From contig BQMO01000006.1 in NCBI GenBank assembly GCA_022180725.1, forward strand, positions 1 to 64,000: a DNA stretch of 64,000 bases, written 5' to 3'. Shown one piece after another: positions 33,916-46,298 of this stretch. Below the pieces are notes generated by a model that saw nothing but the letters and a program-made list of their open reading frames with translations, was not told the DNA's origin and made no database searches. The stretch's first letter is position 1. Each line of letters opens with the position of its first letter. This DNA is from Phycisphaerae bacterium. GTDB taxonomy: Bacteria > Planctomycetota > Phycisphaerae > Phycisphaerales > UBA1924. The position numbers were made by a program, and so were the translations under genes.

Positions 33916-35436
33916 GTGAACAGAATCGTGACACTGCTCGGGATGGCGGCGCTCGCCGCGGCGGTCGGGTGTGCGCAGCAGCAGCGCAGCGAGCCAGCGA
34001 AGACCGAGCCTGCCAAGGCCGAGGCCACGCGTCCGGCGTTCGGGTCGAACACCGTCTTCTTCCCCGCGGGCACGTCGCACGGGGCGGCCTTGGCCGTCGA
34101 GCGGATGTACCCCGCCGAGGTCTCTTCGGGAGGCACGTTCGATTACTCTCTGAAGGTCACCAACGTTTCGGGGACTGATCTCCAGAGCGTGGTGCTCACC
34201 GAGAGCATCCCCGCCGGGTTTACCGCCTCGGCCACCAGTCCGCAGGGCACGCCCACGGCGGACAACAAGGCCTGGAACTTCGCCCTGGGCAACTTCGCCT
34301 CGGGCGAAGCCAAGACTGTGAAGATCACCGGGTCGGCCAAGGACGTGGCCGCCGTGACGTCGTGCGCCACGCTGACCTACGTGGTGCCGGTCTGCCAGAC
34401 GATCCCCGTCGTGAAGCCCGCGCTGACGCTGACCAAGTCGGCCCCGGCCGAGGTCATGGTGTGCGACGTGATCCCGATGCGTCTGGTGGTGACCAACAAC
34501 GGCACCGGCGCCGCGCGGAACGTGAAAGTCACCGACACGCTGCCCGCGGGCCTGACGGTTGATGGACAGACCACGGTGTCGTTCGATGCCGGCACGCTCA
34601 ACGCCGGGCAGAGCCGCGAGTTCGCCTTCAACGCCAAGGCCGCCAAGCGCGGGAGTTACGAGAACACCGGCAAGGCCAACGCCGACGGCGGCTTGTCGGC
34701 GACCTCGAACAAGACCACCACCGTGGTGCGTCAGCCCGAACTGGACCTCAAGGTGGAATGTCCCGAGGGCATCCTGCTGGGCCGCATCGCCTCGTTCAAG
34801 TTCACCGTCTCCAACAAGGGTGACGGGGTGAGCGCGAACACCGTGCTGACGGCCCCGATCCCCGCGGGTTCGTCGTTCGTCTCGGCGGACAACGGCGGGG
34901 TGGTGAACGGGAACAACGTGGTGTGGAACCTCGGCTCGCTGGGCGCCACGGGCACCCGCACCGTGACCATGTCCGTCCGGTCGATGGGCGCCGGGTCGCT
35001 CGCCGCGTCGGGCAGCGTCTCGGGCACGTGCGCCAACACCGCCACGCACGCCTGCAACACCGGCGTCCGCGGCACGCCCGACATGGCGACCCTGCTCGAC
35101 GACGGCGAGGGCGTGGTGCTCGTGGGCGCCAACCACTCGTACCGCTACGAGGTCACCAACCAGGGCCAGGTCGACCTGACCAACGTGAAGACCTCGATCG
35201 TGCTGCCCGAGGGCATGGAGTTCGTGTCGTCCACCTTCCCGGGCCAGCCCGTCCGCGAGGGCCGCAAGTTGACCTGGACGGCGGCGACGGCGCTCAAGGC
35301 CGGCGAGAAGCGTGCGTACACGATCGTCGTCCGCGTCACGAAGGACGGCGAGTACCTGGCCGTCAGCGAGACGACGTGCTCCGAACTGCGTTCGTCGGTC
35401 CGTGACGACGAAGTCACCGTGTTCGTGCCGCAATAA
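33916..35436 (+). CDS. DUF11-repeat lipoprotein
   Basis: 506 residues. GTG 33916 follows a perfect AGGAGG (33904-33909, 6 nt spacing), which fixes the start inside a longer open frame. The N-terminus is a lipoprotein signal with lipobox A-A-V-G-C (Cys about 18) and a charged linker. Then four DUF11-type Ig-like repeats: Y-P-A-E-V-S-S-G-G-T-F-D-Y-S-L-K-V-T-N (near 62), A-E-V-M-V-C-D-V-I-P-M-R-L-V-V-T-N-N (near 178), P-E-G-I-L-L-G-R-I-A-S-F-K-F-T-V-S-N (near 280) and a last one near 395 (Y-R-Y-E-V-T-N-Q-G). Such repeats mirror cell-wall and outer-membrane 'conserved repeat' proteins. It is monocistronic, closed by a strong terminator. Confidence 0.85.
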   Translation: MNRIVTLLGMAALAAAVGCAQQQRSEPAKTEPAKAEATRPAFGSNTVFFPAGTSHGAALAVERMYPAEVSSGGTFDYSLKVTNVSGTDLQSVVLTESIPAGFTASATSPQGTPTADNKAWNFALGNFASGEAKTVKITGSAKDVAAVTSCATLTYVVPVCQTIPVVKPALTLTKSAPAEVMVCDVIPMRLVVTNNGTGAARNVKVTDTLPAGLTVDGQTTVSFDAGTLNAGQSREFAFNAKAAKRGSYENTGKANADGGLSATSNKTTTVVRQPELDLKVECPEGILLGRIASFKFTVSNKGDGVSANTVLTAPIPAGSSFVSADNGGVVNGNNVVWNLGSLGATGTRTVTMSVRSMGAGSLAASGSVSGTCANTATHACNTGVRGTPDMATLLDDGEGVVLVGANHSYRYEVTNQGQVDLTNVKTSIVLPEGMEFVSSTFPGQPVREGRKLTWTAATALKAGEKRAYTIVVRVTKDGEYLAVSETTCSELRSSVRDDEVTVFVPQ

Positions 35437-35460
35437 TCGGGCGAGCAGTCAGGAATCTCA

Positions 35461-35494
35461 GGGGCGGCCCCGCGCGGGGTCGCCCCTTTTTTTT
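35461..35494 (+). terminator. Intrinsic terminator of the DUF11 lipoprotein gene
   Basis: GGGGCG (35461-35466) pairs with CGCCCC (35481-35486), with an inner CCCC-GCGC-GGGG stem, followed by eight T residues (35487-35494). It lies 24 nt after the stop codon. Confidence 0.92.
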
Positions 35495-35663
35495 CGATCA
35501 AGACCACGGGGTCGCTGTTACATACCCGTGACGCCGGTTCAGGAACTGTGCGGGGTCGCATCCCGTATCCTGATTCGCGAGCGGAACCGCGCGGAAGCGT
35601 GTAAACTCCGCACCCCTTGCGCCGCCCGGCGCGGGGCACGAACGCAACCCGACGAGGTGACGC

Positions 35664-37712
35664 ATGCCGAGTTCTTCCGTGTGCTGGGGCATTGAGATTG
35701 GCGCCTCGGCCATCAAGGCGATCAAGGTGGAGTCGGGCGGGGACGAGGGCGTGAAGGTCCTCGAGTACGCCGTCATCCAGCATCCCAAGGTGCTCTCGAC
35801 GCCCGGCGTCGACGCCAACGACGTGCTGCGCGTGTCGCTGGGGGCGCTCACGAGCCAGCACGATCTTTCCAAGGCGACGATCGCGGTATCGGTGCCGGGG
35901 CACGCGGGCTTCGCGCGGTTCGCGAAACTCCCCCCGGTCGAGGCCAAGAAGGTGCCCGACATCGTGAAGTTCGAGGCGATGCAGCAGGTGCCCTTCCCGC
36001 TCGAGCAGGTGGAGTGGGACTACCAGACCTTCGTCAGCCCGGACTCGCCCGAGATCGAGGTGGGCATCTTCGCCATCACCAAGGAGCGGGTGAACGAGCG
36101 ACTGGCGATGCTGGCGGACTTCGGCATCAACCCGACTTATGTCGTCCTCAGCCCGCTGGCGGTGTACAACGCCCTCGCGTACGACCTGCAGTTCGGCCCG
36201 GAGACCCCCGGCACCATCATCGTCGACGTGGGCACGACCTCGACCGACCTGGTCATCGCGACCCCGGGGCGGATGTGGGTCCGTACGTTCCCCATCGGGG
36301 GGCACCAGTTCACCGAGGCGTTGGTGAACCAGTTCCAACTGTCGTATCCCAAGGCCGAGAAACTCAAGCGCGAGGCCGAGGACAGCAAGCACGCCCGGCA
36401 GGTCTTCCAGGCCATGCGGCCGGTCTTCACTGATCTGGCGCAGGACATTCAACGGTCGATCGGGTACTACCAGTCGCTGAACAAGGACGCGAACCTGACG
36501 CGGCTGATCGGCGTGGGGAGCACGTTCAACCTCCCGGGGCTGCGCAAGTATCTCAAGCAGCAGTTGTCGATGGACGTGTACCGGATCGAGGAGTTCCGCC
36601 GGGCGTCGATGGACGGCTCCAAGCCGGGCGACGAGAAGAGCCAGGCGCTGAACAGCGCGTCGCTCACCCTGTGCACCGCGTACGGGCTGGCGCTCCAGGG
36701 CCTGGGCCTCAATGCCATTTCCGGCAACCTGATGCCCACCAGCGTGCTCCGCAAGGCCATGTGGAAGGACAAGGTGCCGTGGTTCGGGCTGGCCGCGGGC
36801 GTGGCGCTGCTCGCGGGCGGGGTCATGTTCATCGGCCCGGTGAAGGACTACTTCACGGTCAAGGGGCCTGACGGGGTGGCGCCGCCGATCATCGCGCAGG
36901 CGGTTTCCGCGGCCCAGCGGAACAAGGCCGAGGCCGACCAGGCCGGCGTGACCGCCCAGGGCGAGCCGGACTACCGCGCCGCGAACATGGTCGCGCTGCT
37001 CGAGGGCAAGGGCGTGTACCGCAGCCTCGCCGATGACGTGGCGCGGATGGTCGAGGCCGCCAACGCCAAGGGCGAGAAGGTGACGCCCGCCACGCCCGCG
37101 CTGACCCTCAAGAAACTCACGACGACCTACCTGCCCCCGATGCCCGAGGGCGGCGACCTGTTCAGCAGCGGCGGCCTTTCCGCCGACGATCCGCTGAACC
37201 TGGCCAAGGTTCCGCGCATCAAGTGCGTGCTCGAACTGTCGACCAATCAGCCCGAGGCGCGGCGGTTCGTCGACGCGACCCTCGTCGCGTGGCTCGCCGC
37301 GAATGCCTCGCGCCCCAACGTGCCGTACACGCTGAAGTTCGTCGAGCGTCCGGCCACCGTCACCGAGCCGGGACGTGCCGACCAACCCGCCCGCGCGACG
37401 CCCGGCGGGGGCGAGGCGCTGCCCATGCCCACCCGCGAGGGCGCGGGCCGGGGCATCGTGGTCAACCCGTCCCCGGTCGAGCAACCCCCCGAGCGGTTCG
37501 TGCCCGATCCGACGCGGTTCCGGCTGGTGGGCGATTCCGACGTCTCCGCCGCCGAGCAGGCGGCGATCTCGAACGACGTCGTCGCGATGGAGGAACTCAA
37601 CAAGGCCGCCCCGCTGAACGCGACCGTCACGCAGGACGCGGTCACGGGCAACATCACGATCACCTGGTGGGCGGCGTTCATGCCGGCGACCGGCGAAGGA
37701 GGTGCGCCATGA
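35664..37712 (+). CDS. pilM: PilM-like actin-fold protein with membrane-spanning C-terminal extension
   Basis: 682 residues, about twice the usual PilM length. Residues 1-350 are a type IV pilus assembly PilM ATPase: W-G-I-E-I-G-A-S-A-I-K-A-I (8-20), A-V-S-V-P-G-H-A-G-F (near 75), I-I-V-D-V-G-T-T-S-T-D-L-V (near 187) and I-G-V-G-S-T-F-N-L-P-G-L-R-K-Y-L (near 280). One membrane span follows (about 370-392, W-F-G-L-A-A-G-V-A-L-L-A-G-G-V-M-F). The remaining ~290 residues, with a Pro-rich linker (about 565-620), replace a separate PilN-like partner. ATG 35664 follows GAGG. Its stop overlaps the next start (ATGA). PilM normally anchors the inner-membrane PilNO complex in the cytoplasm. Confidence 0.87.
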   Translation: MPSSSVCWGIEIGASAIKAIKVESGGDEGVKVLEYAVIQHPKVLSTPGVDANDVLRVSLGALTSQHDLSKATIAVSVPGHAGFARFAKLPPVEAKKVPDIVKFEAMQQVPFPLEQVEWDYQTFVSPDSPEIEVGIFAITKERVNERLAMLADFGINPTYVVLSPLAVYNALAYDLQFGPETPGTIIVDVGTTSTDLVIATPGRMWVRTFPIGGHQFTEALVNQFQLSYPKAEKLKREAEDSKHARQVFQAMRPVFTDLAQDIQRSIGYYQSLNKDANLTRLIGVGSTFNLPGLRKYLKQQLSMDVYRIEEFRRASMDGSKPGDEKSQALNSASLTLCTAYGLALQGLGLNAISGNLMPTSVLRKAMWKDKVPWFGLAAGVALLAGGVMFIGPVKDYFTVKGPDGVAPPIIAQAVSAAQRNKAEADQAGVTAQGEPDYRAANMVALLEGKGVYRSLADDVARMVEAANAKGEKVTPATPALTLKKLTTTYLPPMPEGGDLFSSGGLSADDPLNLAKVPRIKCVLELSTNQPEARRFVDATLVAWLAANASRPNVPYTLKFVERPATVTEPGRADQPARATPGGGEALPMPTREGAGRGIVVNPSPVEQPPERFVPDPTRFRLVGDSDVSAAEQAAISNDVVAMEELNKAAPLNATVTQDAVTGNITITWWAAFMPATGEGGAP

Positions 37713-39178
37713 AGGGCGTCCTGGCGTGGATCAAGTCGAACGTACTGATCGTCGTCTTTCTCGCGGTCATCGTGCTCGTGCTGCCCGCGTCCTACGTGGT
37801 GAGCCGGCAGTGGGGCGCGTCCATCCGCAAGGAGCACGCCGCCAAGGTCGGCGCGGAGATGACCAAGGTCTCCGCCGCGAAGGTCGATTACGTGCTCCCA
37901 TCGTACGACCCGCGTGTGCCGACCGTCACGCACAAGGCCGAGCCCAACCCGAAACTGACCGAGTGGTTCCGCAAGGAGCGGGAGAACCTGTCGGCCCAGG
38001 CCGCGACCATCGTGCGGAGCGCGGTGGACTTCAACCGCGGGGTCGGCCCGGACGCGGCGGCGGTTTTCCGTCGGGAGCACCGTCCGCTGGTGGATCGGCT
38101 CTTCGGGGACGACGCCGCCGAGCCGCTCGCCGCCGAACTCCGCGCCGCGATGGGCGACTCGTGGACGGCGATGGCCCCGGAGGACCGCGTCAAGGCCGTG
38201 CGGACGCGCGAGAAGGAACTCGAAAAACCCAAACTTTACGAGATGGAGGACAAACTCCTGGGCAAGAGCGGGAACCCCAACCCGTACCAGCGGCTGCTCG
38301 ACGGTATCCGCGCGGGCGGACGGGCCGACCCCGTGCGTCTGGCACAGGTCATCCGCGACATGCAGACGCGGGAGACGGAGAAGATCACCGCGGGCAAGCG
38401 CAAACTCACTCCCGCCGAGGAGGAGACCCTGCGCAAGGCCCTCGTCGACCGGCGCCTCGGCGAGTACCAGGCCCGTGCCCGCGAGGTTTCCGTTTACGCG
38501 AGCATGGACATCTTCTCCAAGAACAACACCGACGGGCAGGCCATCGCCTTCGGCTCGCTGGACGCCAAGGAACTCGACCCCACGTACCTGTTCATGTACC
38601 AGTGGGACCTGTGGGTCATGGGCGACGTGCTCGCGGGAGTGAGACTGGCCAACACCGGCCCGGACGGTCGCCCGATGAACGTCGATCAGGCGGTGGTCAA
38701 ACGCATAGTCTCGATCAAGGTCAAGACCCCCGAGTCGCTCTACGACACGGGCGAAGGGTTCGCCGCCCCCATCGAGCCGACCGCCGCGGTGCAGGGCATG
38801 ATCCCGCTCGATCCGCAGGTCTCCATCACGGGGCGCAGCGGGGGTTCGTGGAACAAACTCTACGACGTCCGCCGGGCCACGCTGAAGGTCATCGTCGCGT
38901 CGGACCGGGTGAGCGAACTGGTGAGCGCCATGGAACGGGCGAACTTCATGTCCGTCACGGGGTTGAATCTCAAGAGCGTGGATTCGTGGGCCGAACTGCG
39001 CGACGGGTACTACCACGGCCCGGACAACCTCGTCGAGGCGACGCTCGACGTGGAGACGGTCTGGCTTCGCGATTGGATCGCGCGGTACTACCCGACGACG
39101 CTCCGATCGATCCTGAAGTTCCCCGACCCGGCCCCCATCCCCGCGTGGGCCGCGAACGACACGACCGGCATGAACTGA
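37709..39178 (+). CDS. Bitopic membrane protein of the PilM operon (PilN/PilO-like position)
   Basis: 489 residues. One N-terminal membrane helix (L-I-V-V-F-L-A-V-I-V-L-V-L-P-A-S-Y-V-V, about 13-31), then a long helical region rich in Glu/Lys/Arg (35-330), then a compact alpha/beta domain (about 370-470) with V-I-V-A-S-D-R-V-S-E-L-V-S-A-M-E and V-E-A-T-L-D-V-E-T-V, the topology expected of PilO-type ferredoxin-like domains. Sequence family not recognised. Start ATG 37709 overlaps the pilM stop and is preceded by AAGGAGG, so it is coupled to pilM. Role as inner-membrane alignment-complex subunit is inferred from position and shape. Confidence 0.65.
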   Translation: MKGVLAWIKSNVLIVVFLAVIVLVLPASYVVSRQWGASIRKEHAAKVGAEMTKVSAAKVDYVLPSYDPRVPTVTHKAEPNPKLTEWFRKERENLSAQAATIVRSAVDFNRGVGPDAAAVFRREHRPLVDRLFGDDAAEPLAAELRAAMGDSWTAMAPEDRVKAVRTREKELEKPKLYEMEDKLLGKSGNPNPYQRLLDGIRAGGRADPVRLAQVIRDMQTRETEKITAGKRKLTPAEEETLRKALVDRRLGEYQARAREVSVYASMDIFSKNNTDGQAIAFGSLDAKELDPTYLFMYQWDLWVMGDVLAGVRLANTGPDGRPMNVDQAVVKRIVSIKVKTPESLYDTGEGFAAPIEPTAAVQGMIPLDPQVSITGRSGGSWNKLYDVRRATLKVIVASDRVSELVSAMERANFMSVTGLNLKSVDSWAELRDGYYHGPDNLVEATLDVETVWLRDWIARYYPTTLRSILKFPDPAPIPAWAANDTTGMN

Positions 39179-39242
39179 CCGCACGCGCCTGTCCGATCCG
39201 CACCCGCCTCGCCATGCGGCGAACGTACCCGAGGGCTGAACT

Positions 39243-41423
39243 ATGAAGATGAAGGGCATCAAGGGCATCGAGCAGCACGCCGACAAGATCGCCTTGGGCG
39301 TGGTGGCCGTCGCCGCCGTCGGCGCAGTCTCGCTCCAGTTCATCAGCGGATCGTCCACGATCAAGGTGGGCACGCGGGACAACGTGCCGCTGGCGACGGC
39401 CTACGCGCCCGTCGAAGAGGCCGCCCGCTCCCTCCAGGGCAAGATCAACGCCGACACGGTCAACCCACCCCAGGCCCCCGCGTTCTCGCTGACCGGGAAA
39501 CTCACGCTCGGCGCGGACGCCCCCAAGGCCAGCGGCCCGCGGGTTGCGCTGGGGCCGCTCCCGCAGATTCGCCAGGGCGACACCGGCGCGATCATCGCCG
39601 CCGCCGCGTATGCCCTGCCCGCCGTGCCCGCCCCGGCGGCCCCGCTGGCCGTCCCCTACAGCGCCGCCATTCACCCCGCGGAAAAGATTCTTCACCCCGA
39701 ACTCGCCGCGGTACTCCCCGAGGCCCAGCCCTACGACAAGGCGATCGTGAGCCTGGAGTTCACGTTCGACGGCACGGCCTTGCGTTCCGCGCTCGAGGTG
39801 GACCCCGACGGTCCCGCCGAGCCGCTCCCCCTCGCCTGGTGGCGCGACCCCAACGCGCTCGGGGCGGACCTCATCACCATCGTCGGCGTCGAGGTTGAGC
39901 GCGAGCTCATCACGCCGCCCGACGGCGTGACGCCCCAAGGCCCCGCGACCACGCGGGTGGCGCCCATGCCCGGCCGGCCCAACGGGCTGAAGCAGTGGGC
40001 CGACAACGTCCGCAGCATCGGGGATGTGCCGATCATGGTTGATGCGCTCCGCGCCATGGCCGCGGATATCGAGCGTCCGGCGTTCTACAGCATCATCGAA
40101 GGTCCGAAGTGGGAGCCGCCGTCGGACTTCATCGCCAAGGGCGACCCCGCCGAACGCCGCAAGCAGATCGACGTGCTCCGCCGGCAGGAACGTCCCGTCC
40201 GCGTCCGCATCGCGACGCTCGAGCAGCAATACGCCGCCGCCCCCGCCGAACCCGCCCCGCGCGATAGCGGGCGCACGCCCCCGCCGACGAACACCCCCGG
40301 CGGCAAAGGCGGCCCCGGGGCCGGGCCCAGCGCCACACCCACGCGCCCGACGCCAACCCCCGCTTCGGGCGATCGGCGCACCATCGAACGGAATCTCAAC
40401 CGCGCCAAGGATGAACTCGGCGTCATCGCCAAGAAACTCATGGCCCTGGGCGAAACCGTTGAAGGCTTCGACCCGGTTGATCCCGCCGCCGCGGATGCCG
40501 CCGGGGCGGCCTCCTCTGCACCGCTGCTGGAAAACCCCGCCGTGTCGCTCTGGGCGCACGACCTTGACGCCCTGCCCGGGGGCACGTACCGCTACCGCGC
40601 CCGGGTTGTCGTGAACAACCCGCTCTTCGACCGCAACCTGCAGGACGGCCCGCAGAAGCAACTCGGCGCCGAGTCCCTCCTCCGCGGGGCCTGGTCCGAA
40701 TGGACCTCGCCCGTTACGGTCGACCCGATGAACGCCTTCTTCGTCACCAGCGCCGCCGAACGCAGCGAGATCACGCCGCGACCGCACGCCTCCGCCGAGG
40801 TCTTCCAGTTCTACTACGGGTACTACCGCGTCGCCCGCGTGAGCCTGGAGCCGGGCGACGTGGTCGCCGACGCCGCCAAACTGCCCGAACTCCGCGTCGC
40901 CGACCTCGCCAAACTCGCCGAGGCCGTCAAGAAGGGCACGCTCGGCGTCGGGCCAAGCCCCGTGCAGCCCGTGCAGCCCACCATCGCCCCGCGTCAGCCC
41001 GGCCGCGGGCTGCCCGGCCCCGGCGCGCAGCCCCCGGTCGTCACCACGCCCGGGTCCACGCCGCCCGCGGGTGAAACCCCCGCGATTCAATGGCCCGAGT
41101 GGATGTCGCAGGAACTCCCCAAGGCCCTCCCCCTCAGCGTTGATGCCATCTTCATGGACGTGCAGACCGTGCCCACCGAAACCGGCCAGGCAAAGTCACA
41201 GGCCATTCTGCGGCTTGGGAACGGCGCCCTGGCCATCAAGGCGCCCGACACCGAGAGCAAGACCGCGCTCTATCGAAGACTTGACGGCTCGGCCCGCATC
41301 GGCATGAACCAGGGCCGCGACGTCAGCAAGCCCGAAGAGTTCCGCATGCCGGTCATTCCCGGCCAGCGCGAGAACCGTACCCCAAGCGGGGGCGGCGGTG
41401 GCAAGGGCGGCGGAGGCGGGTAA
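39243..41423 (+). CDS. Third PilM-operon protein, single-span with Pro-rich periplasmic domains
   Basis: 726 residues, no family recognised. An N-terminal membrane helix (I-A-L-G-V-V-A-V-A-A-V-G-A-V-S-L-Q-F-I, about 16-34), then a Pro/Ala-rich periplasmic region, a predicted helical segment with Q-I-D-V-L-R-R-Q-E-R-P-V-R-V (near 310), a Pro/Thr/Gly linker (about 345-378), and a beta-rich domain with Y-R-Y-R-A-R-V-V-V-N-N-P-L (near 450). The tail is glycine/lysine-rich. It follows the PilO-like gene after 64 nt with GAGGG upstream. By position it may replace PilP in linking to the outer-membrane secretin; this is inference only. Confidence 0.6.
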   Translation: MKMKGIKGIEQHADKIALGVVAVAAVGAVSLQFISGSSTIKVGTRDNVPLATAYAPVEEAARSLQGKINADTVNPPQAPAFSLTGKLTLGADAPKASGPRVALGPLPQIRQGDTGAIIAAAAYALPAVPAPAAPLAVPYSAAIHPAEKILHPELAAVLPEAQPYDKAIVSLEFTFDGTALRSALEVDPDGPAEPLPLAWWRDPNALGADLITIVGVEVERELITPPDGVTPQGPATTRVAPMPGRPNGLKQWADNVRSIGDVPIMVDALRAMAADIERPAFYSIIEGPKWEPPSDFIAKGDPAERRKQIDVLRRQERPVRVRIATLEQQYAAAPAEPAPRDSGRTPPPTNTPGGKGGPGAGPSATPTRPTPTPASGDRRTIERNLNRAKDELGVIAKKLMALGETVEGFDPVDPAAADAAGAASSAPLLENPAVSLWAHDLDALPGGTYRYRARVVVNNPLFDRNLQDGPQKQLGAESLLRGAWSEWTSPVTVDPMNAFFVTSAAERSEITPRPHASAEVFQFYYGYYRVARVSLEPGDVVADAAKLPELRVADLAKLAEAVKKGTLGVGPSPVQPVQPTIAPRQPGRGLPGPGAQPPVVTTPGSTPPAGETPAIQWPEWMSQELPKALPLSVDAIFMDVQTVPTETGQAKSQAILRLGNGALAIKAPDTESKTALYRRLDGSARIGMNQGRDVSKPEEFRMPVIPGQRENRTPSGGGGGKGGGGG

Positions 41424-41477
41424 CCTGGCCGCGGACAAGGGGTTAGAAGATCGTTGCGGAAAGTGGAAACGGACAAT

Positions 41478-41505
41478 TTGACTGGGCGAGGGGGCGGCCT
41501 AAAGT
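41478..41505 (+). promoter_or_regulatory. rRNA operon promoter TTGACT-16-TAAAGT
   Basis: TTGACT at 41478-41483 and TAAAGT at 41500-41505 separated by 16 nt, about 265 nt before 23S. It is the best sigma-70-type match in the intergenic region and sits immediately upstream of an untranslated leader. Confidence 0.6.
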
Positions 41506-41571
41506 CCCCCCCGCCACCGAAAGCGCCGGGCAACCGGGGTCGAGGATGGCGGGCGGCCGCGAGGCCGAGGA

Positions 41572-41582
41572 TCTTTGAAAAC
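41572..41582 (+). promoter_or_regulatory. boxA antitermination element in the rRNA leader
   Basis: TCTTTGAAAAC matches the bacterial rRNA boxA core that binds NusB-S10. Downstream, the leader (41590-41771) holds stems such as TCCCACGC/GCGTGGGA but no gene. The leader from 41424 to 41771 otherwise shows nothing recognisable. Confidence 0.7.
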
Positions 41583-41771
41583 CGGATACGGATGAATCTC
41601 AAATCCCACGCGGGAGGTCGTCGGCTGCCTAGGCCGATGGACCCAAGGCGTGGGATGCATGCTGCCCAGGCGGGTTGTCTTGACCCGCGTGGATGAAAGC
41701 AGCGCGCACATGGCGAAAGAAAAAGAGAATGGGTCGTGCCACGGCCCGCGATGTTCGAAGTCGCGGCGTCC

Positions 41772-44519
<2,748 letters not shown>

Positions 44520-44779
44520 AGCCGCCGCGGCTGGTTTGGAAATCCTGATGTTGTCCGCGACGAGCGGGCCACGCAGGTTCGCACCTTACGCACGAACCAT
44601 TCCGGTTCGCCGTGGGCGTGCTCTTTCAAGCATGCGAGTTCCCCTCCGCCTCGGGCGCCCTTCACCGGGCCTCCGCCGCGGAGCACTCCACGAGATTCAT
44701 CCGTCCGGCCTCCGGGCGTCGTGTTCATCACGAAGCCCGGTTCAGCCGGTCGCAGCGCCGAAAGGCGCTTCGATCGGAT

Positions 44780-44887
44780 TGTCGGTGACCATAGGCGGAG
44801 GGAAACACCTGTTCCCATCCCGAACACAGCAGTTAAGCCTCCGCCGCCGATGATACTGCACTGCGGGAAAGTAGGTCATCGCCGACT
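44780..44887 (+). rRNA. rrf: 5S ribosomal RNA
   Basis: About 108 nt. Contains CACCTGTTCCCATCCCGAAC (44806-44825), the conserved loop region, GCAGTTAAGC and TGATACTGCA, and a terminal helix GTCGGTG (44781-44787) with CGCCGAC (44880-44886). Ends are accurate to a few bases. The preceding spacer (44520-44779) shows no gene. Confidence 0.95.
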
Positions 44888-44890
44888 CTT

Positions 44891-44930
44891 GACCCCCTTC
44901 AGGTAAACCTGACGGGGGTCTTTTCGTTTT
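44891..44930 (+). terminator. rRNA operon terminator
   Basis: GACCCCCTTCAGG (44891-44903), loop TAAA, CCTGACGGGGGTC (44908-44920), a 13-bp stem with one mismatch, then TTTTCGTTTTT. It begins 4 nt after the 5S. Confidence 0.95.
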
Positions 44931-44998
44931 TGAATGACGCTCGACCGCGATCAATGGTCGGATGATTCCCTCTCTGTCGCCACCGATCGATTCGCCGA

Positions 44999-46174
44999 TT
45001 AGCCGCGGGGGGTCGCGAAGACTACCCGCGGCGCGTACACGATAACAAAGAGCAGGAACGCGGCGGACCAGGCGGCGCCGGCGGCGAGGATGGGCGTGCG
45101 GCCGAACTCGGGCACGAGGGCCGCGGCGACGCGCAGGATGCCCGCGAGAATGACCAGCGCGTACATGACGACCTCGGGGCGGCCGGCGCGCACGGGGCGG
45201 CCCGAGTGCGCCAAGGCCGAGCGGGTCATCATGCCCATGATCAAGCCGCCCATTGAGCCGGCGGCGAAGGCGTGCAGGGCGGCGGAACGCGGCACAAGGC
45301 CGAACGACGAAAGCCCGAGCAGGATCAGCCCGACGGGGATCCACGCGTAGGCCGCGTGGAGAATCCACAGGATGGGTCGGCCGCGCGTGGCGAGGGGGTT
45401 CCAGGCGAGGGCCAGGGCCAAGGCGGCGACGCCCGCGAGCAGCGCCGCCGCGCCCGACCAGGGCGATGCGGGGGCGAGGGCGTGGGCGAGGAAGGCATAC
45501 GCCGTCAATGCAAGCACGGCGAGGTGGGTTCGAACAGAGCGGAAGACCCGTGCGGCGGGGAAGGCGCCGGCGGTGAAGCCCGGGATGATCCGGCCGCCGA
45601 TGGTCATTTCGATGAGGACGACGAGGCACACCGCGAAGACCAGGGCCGAGGCAGGGGCGAGGGGAACGAGGTCGTGCATGGCCGCGTGAAAAGCGGCGTT
45701 GGCGGTCGTGAGGGCCATGAGCACAAGAACCAACGGGAGGTTTGCGAAACTTCGGGCGCGGTAGAACCGACGGGCGAGGATGATCGCGACGATGGGGAGC
45801 GGGAGCAGGTCGAGGATGGCCGCCGCGGGTCCGTAGGCGAAGAGCATGCCGACGCGCCCGGCGAGCCACAGGCCGACGAGCAAGGCCAGGGGCGTGCCCG
45901 CGGGGAAGGGCAGGCCGGTCCAGTGGCGGCCCGCGGTGAAGAGGAACCCGATGATGATGGCGACGGCGAAGCCGAAGACCATCTCGTGCATGTGCCACAG
46001 GAGCGGGGTGAGCGAGGTGAACGCCATCCCGAAGTGCCACGCGGCGAGCCAGAGCGGCACGGCGAGGGCGGCGAAGAGGGCGCCGACGAGGTAGAAGGGG
46101 CGGAAGCCGTCGCGGAGGAAGGTCGGGCCTGCGGGCGAAGCGGGGCTGCCGTTTTTGACTTCGGGGATGAGCAT
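44999..46174 (-). CDS. nnrS: NnrS family heme-copper membrane protein
   Basis: 391 residues with about twelve hydrophobic helices. NnrS proteins protect against nitric oxide and nitrosative stress. Family marks: F-R-P-F-Y-L-V-G-A-L-F-A (about 24-35), L-L-W-H-M-H-E-M-V-F-G-F (near 57) with metal-ligand histidines, G-R-H-W-T-G-L-P (near 83), A-A-M-H-D-L (near 168), I-G-G-R-I-I-P-G-F-T (near 197) and M-G-M-M-T-R-S-A-L-A-H-S-G-R (near 317). ATG 46174 is chosen because the protein aligns from there; the open frame continues to a TTG at 46306. No Shine-Dalgarno is seen. The upstream palindrome at 46299-46316 overlaps a possible -10. Convergent with the rRNA operon. Confidence 0.9.
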   Translation of the reverse strand: MLIPEVKNGSPASPAGPTFLRDGFRPFYLVGALFAALAVPLWLAAWHFGMAFTSLTPLLWHMHEMVFGFAVAIIIGFLFTAGRHWTGLPFPAGTPLALLVGLWLAGRVGMLFAYGPAAAILDLLPLPIVAIILARRFYRARSFANLPLVLVLMALTTANAAFHAAMHDLVPLAPASALVFAVCLVVLIEMTIGGRIIPGFTAGAFPAARVFRSVRTHLAVLALTAYAFLAHALAPASPWSGAAALLAGVAALALALAWNPLATRGRPILWILHAAYAWIPVGLILLGLSSFGLVPRSAALHAFAAGSMGGLIMGMMTRSALAHSGRPVRAGRPEVVMYALVILAGILRVAAALVPEFGRTPILAAGAAWSAAFLLFVIVYAPRVVFATPRG

Positions 46175-46298
46175 CGGCAGTCGCACCGTCGGCGAACCTG
46201 CGGCGGGGCGTGACGATTCGCAGCATCGTGCCGAAGTTGTCGGGTCCACGGCGTGAACTCCCCGAGACGGTCGGCCCGAACACACGGCGGGCAGAACA

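Noticed and set aside
38970..41090. 706-codon open frame on -
   Set aside because: Antisense to the third PilM-operon gene, with no start signal or domain.
44520..44779. tRNA in the 23S-5S spacer
   Set aside because: No TTCRANNC loop with a matching acceptor stem or CCA-like end was found.
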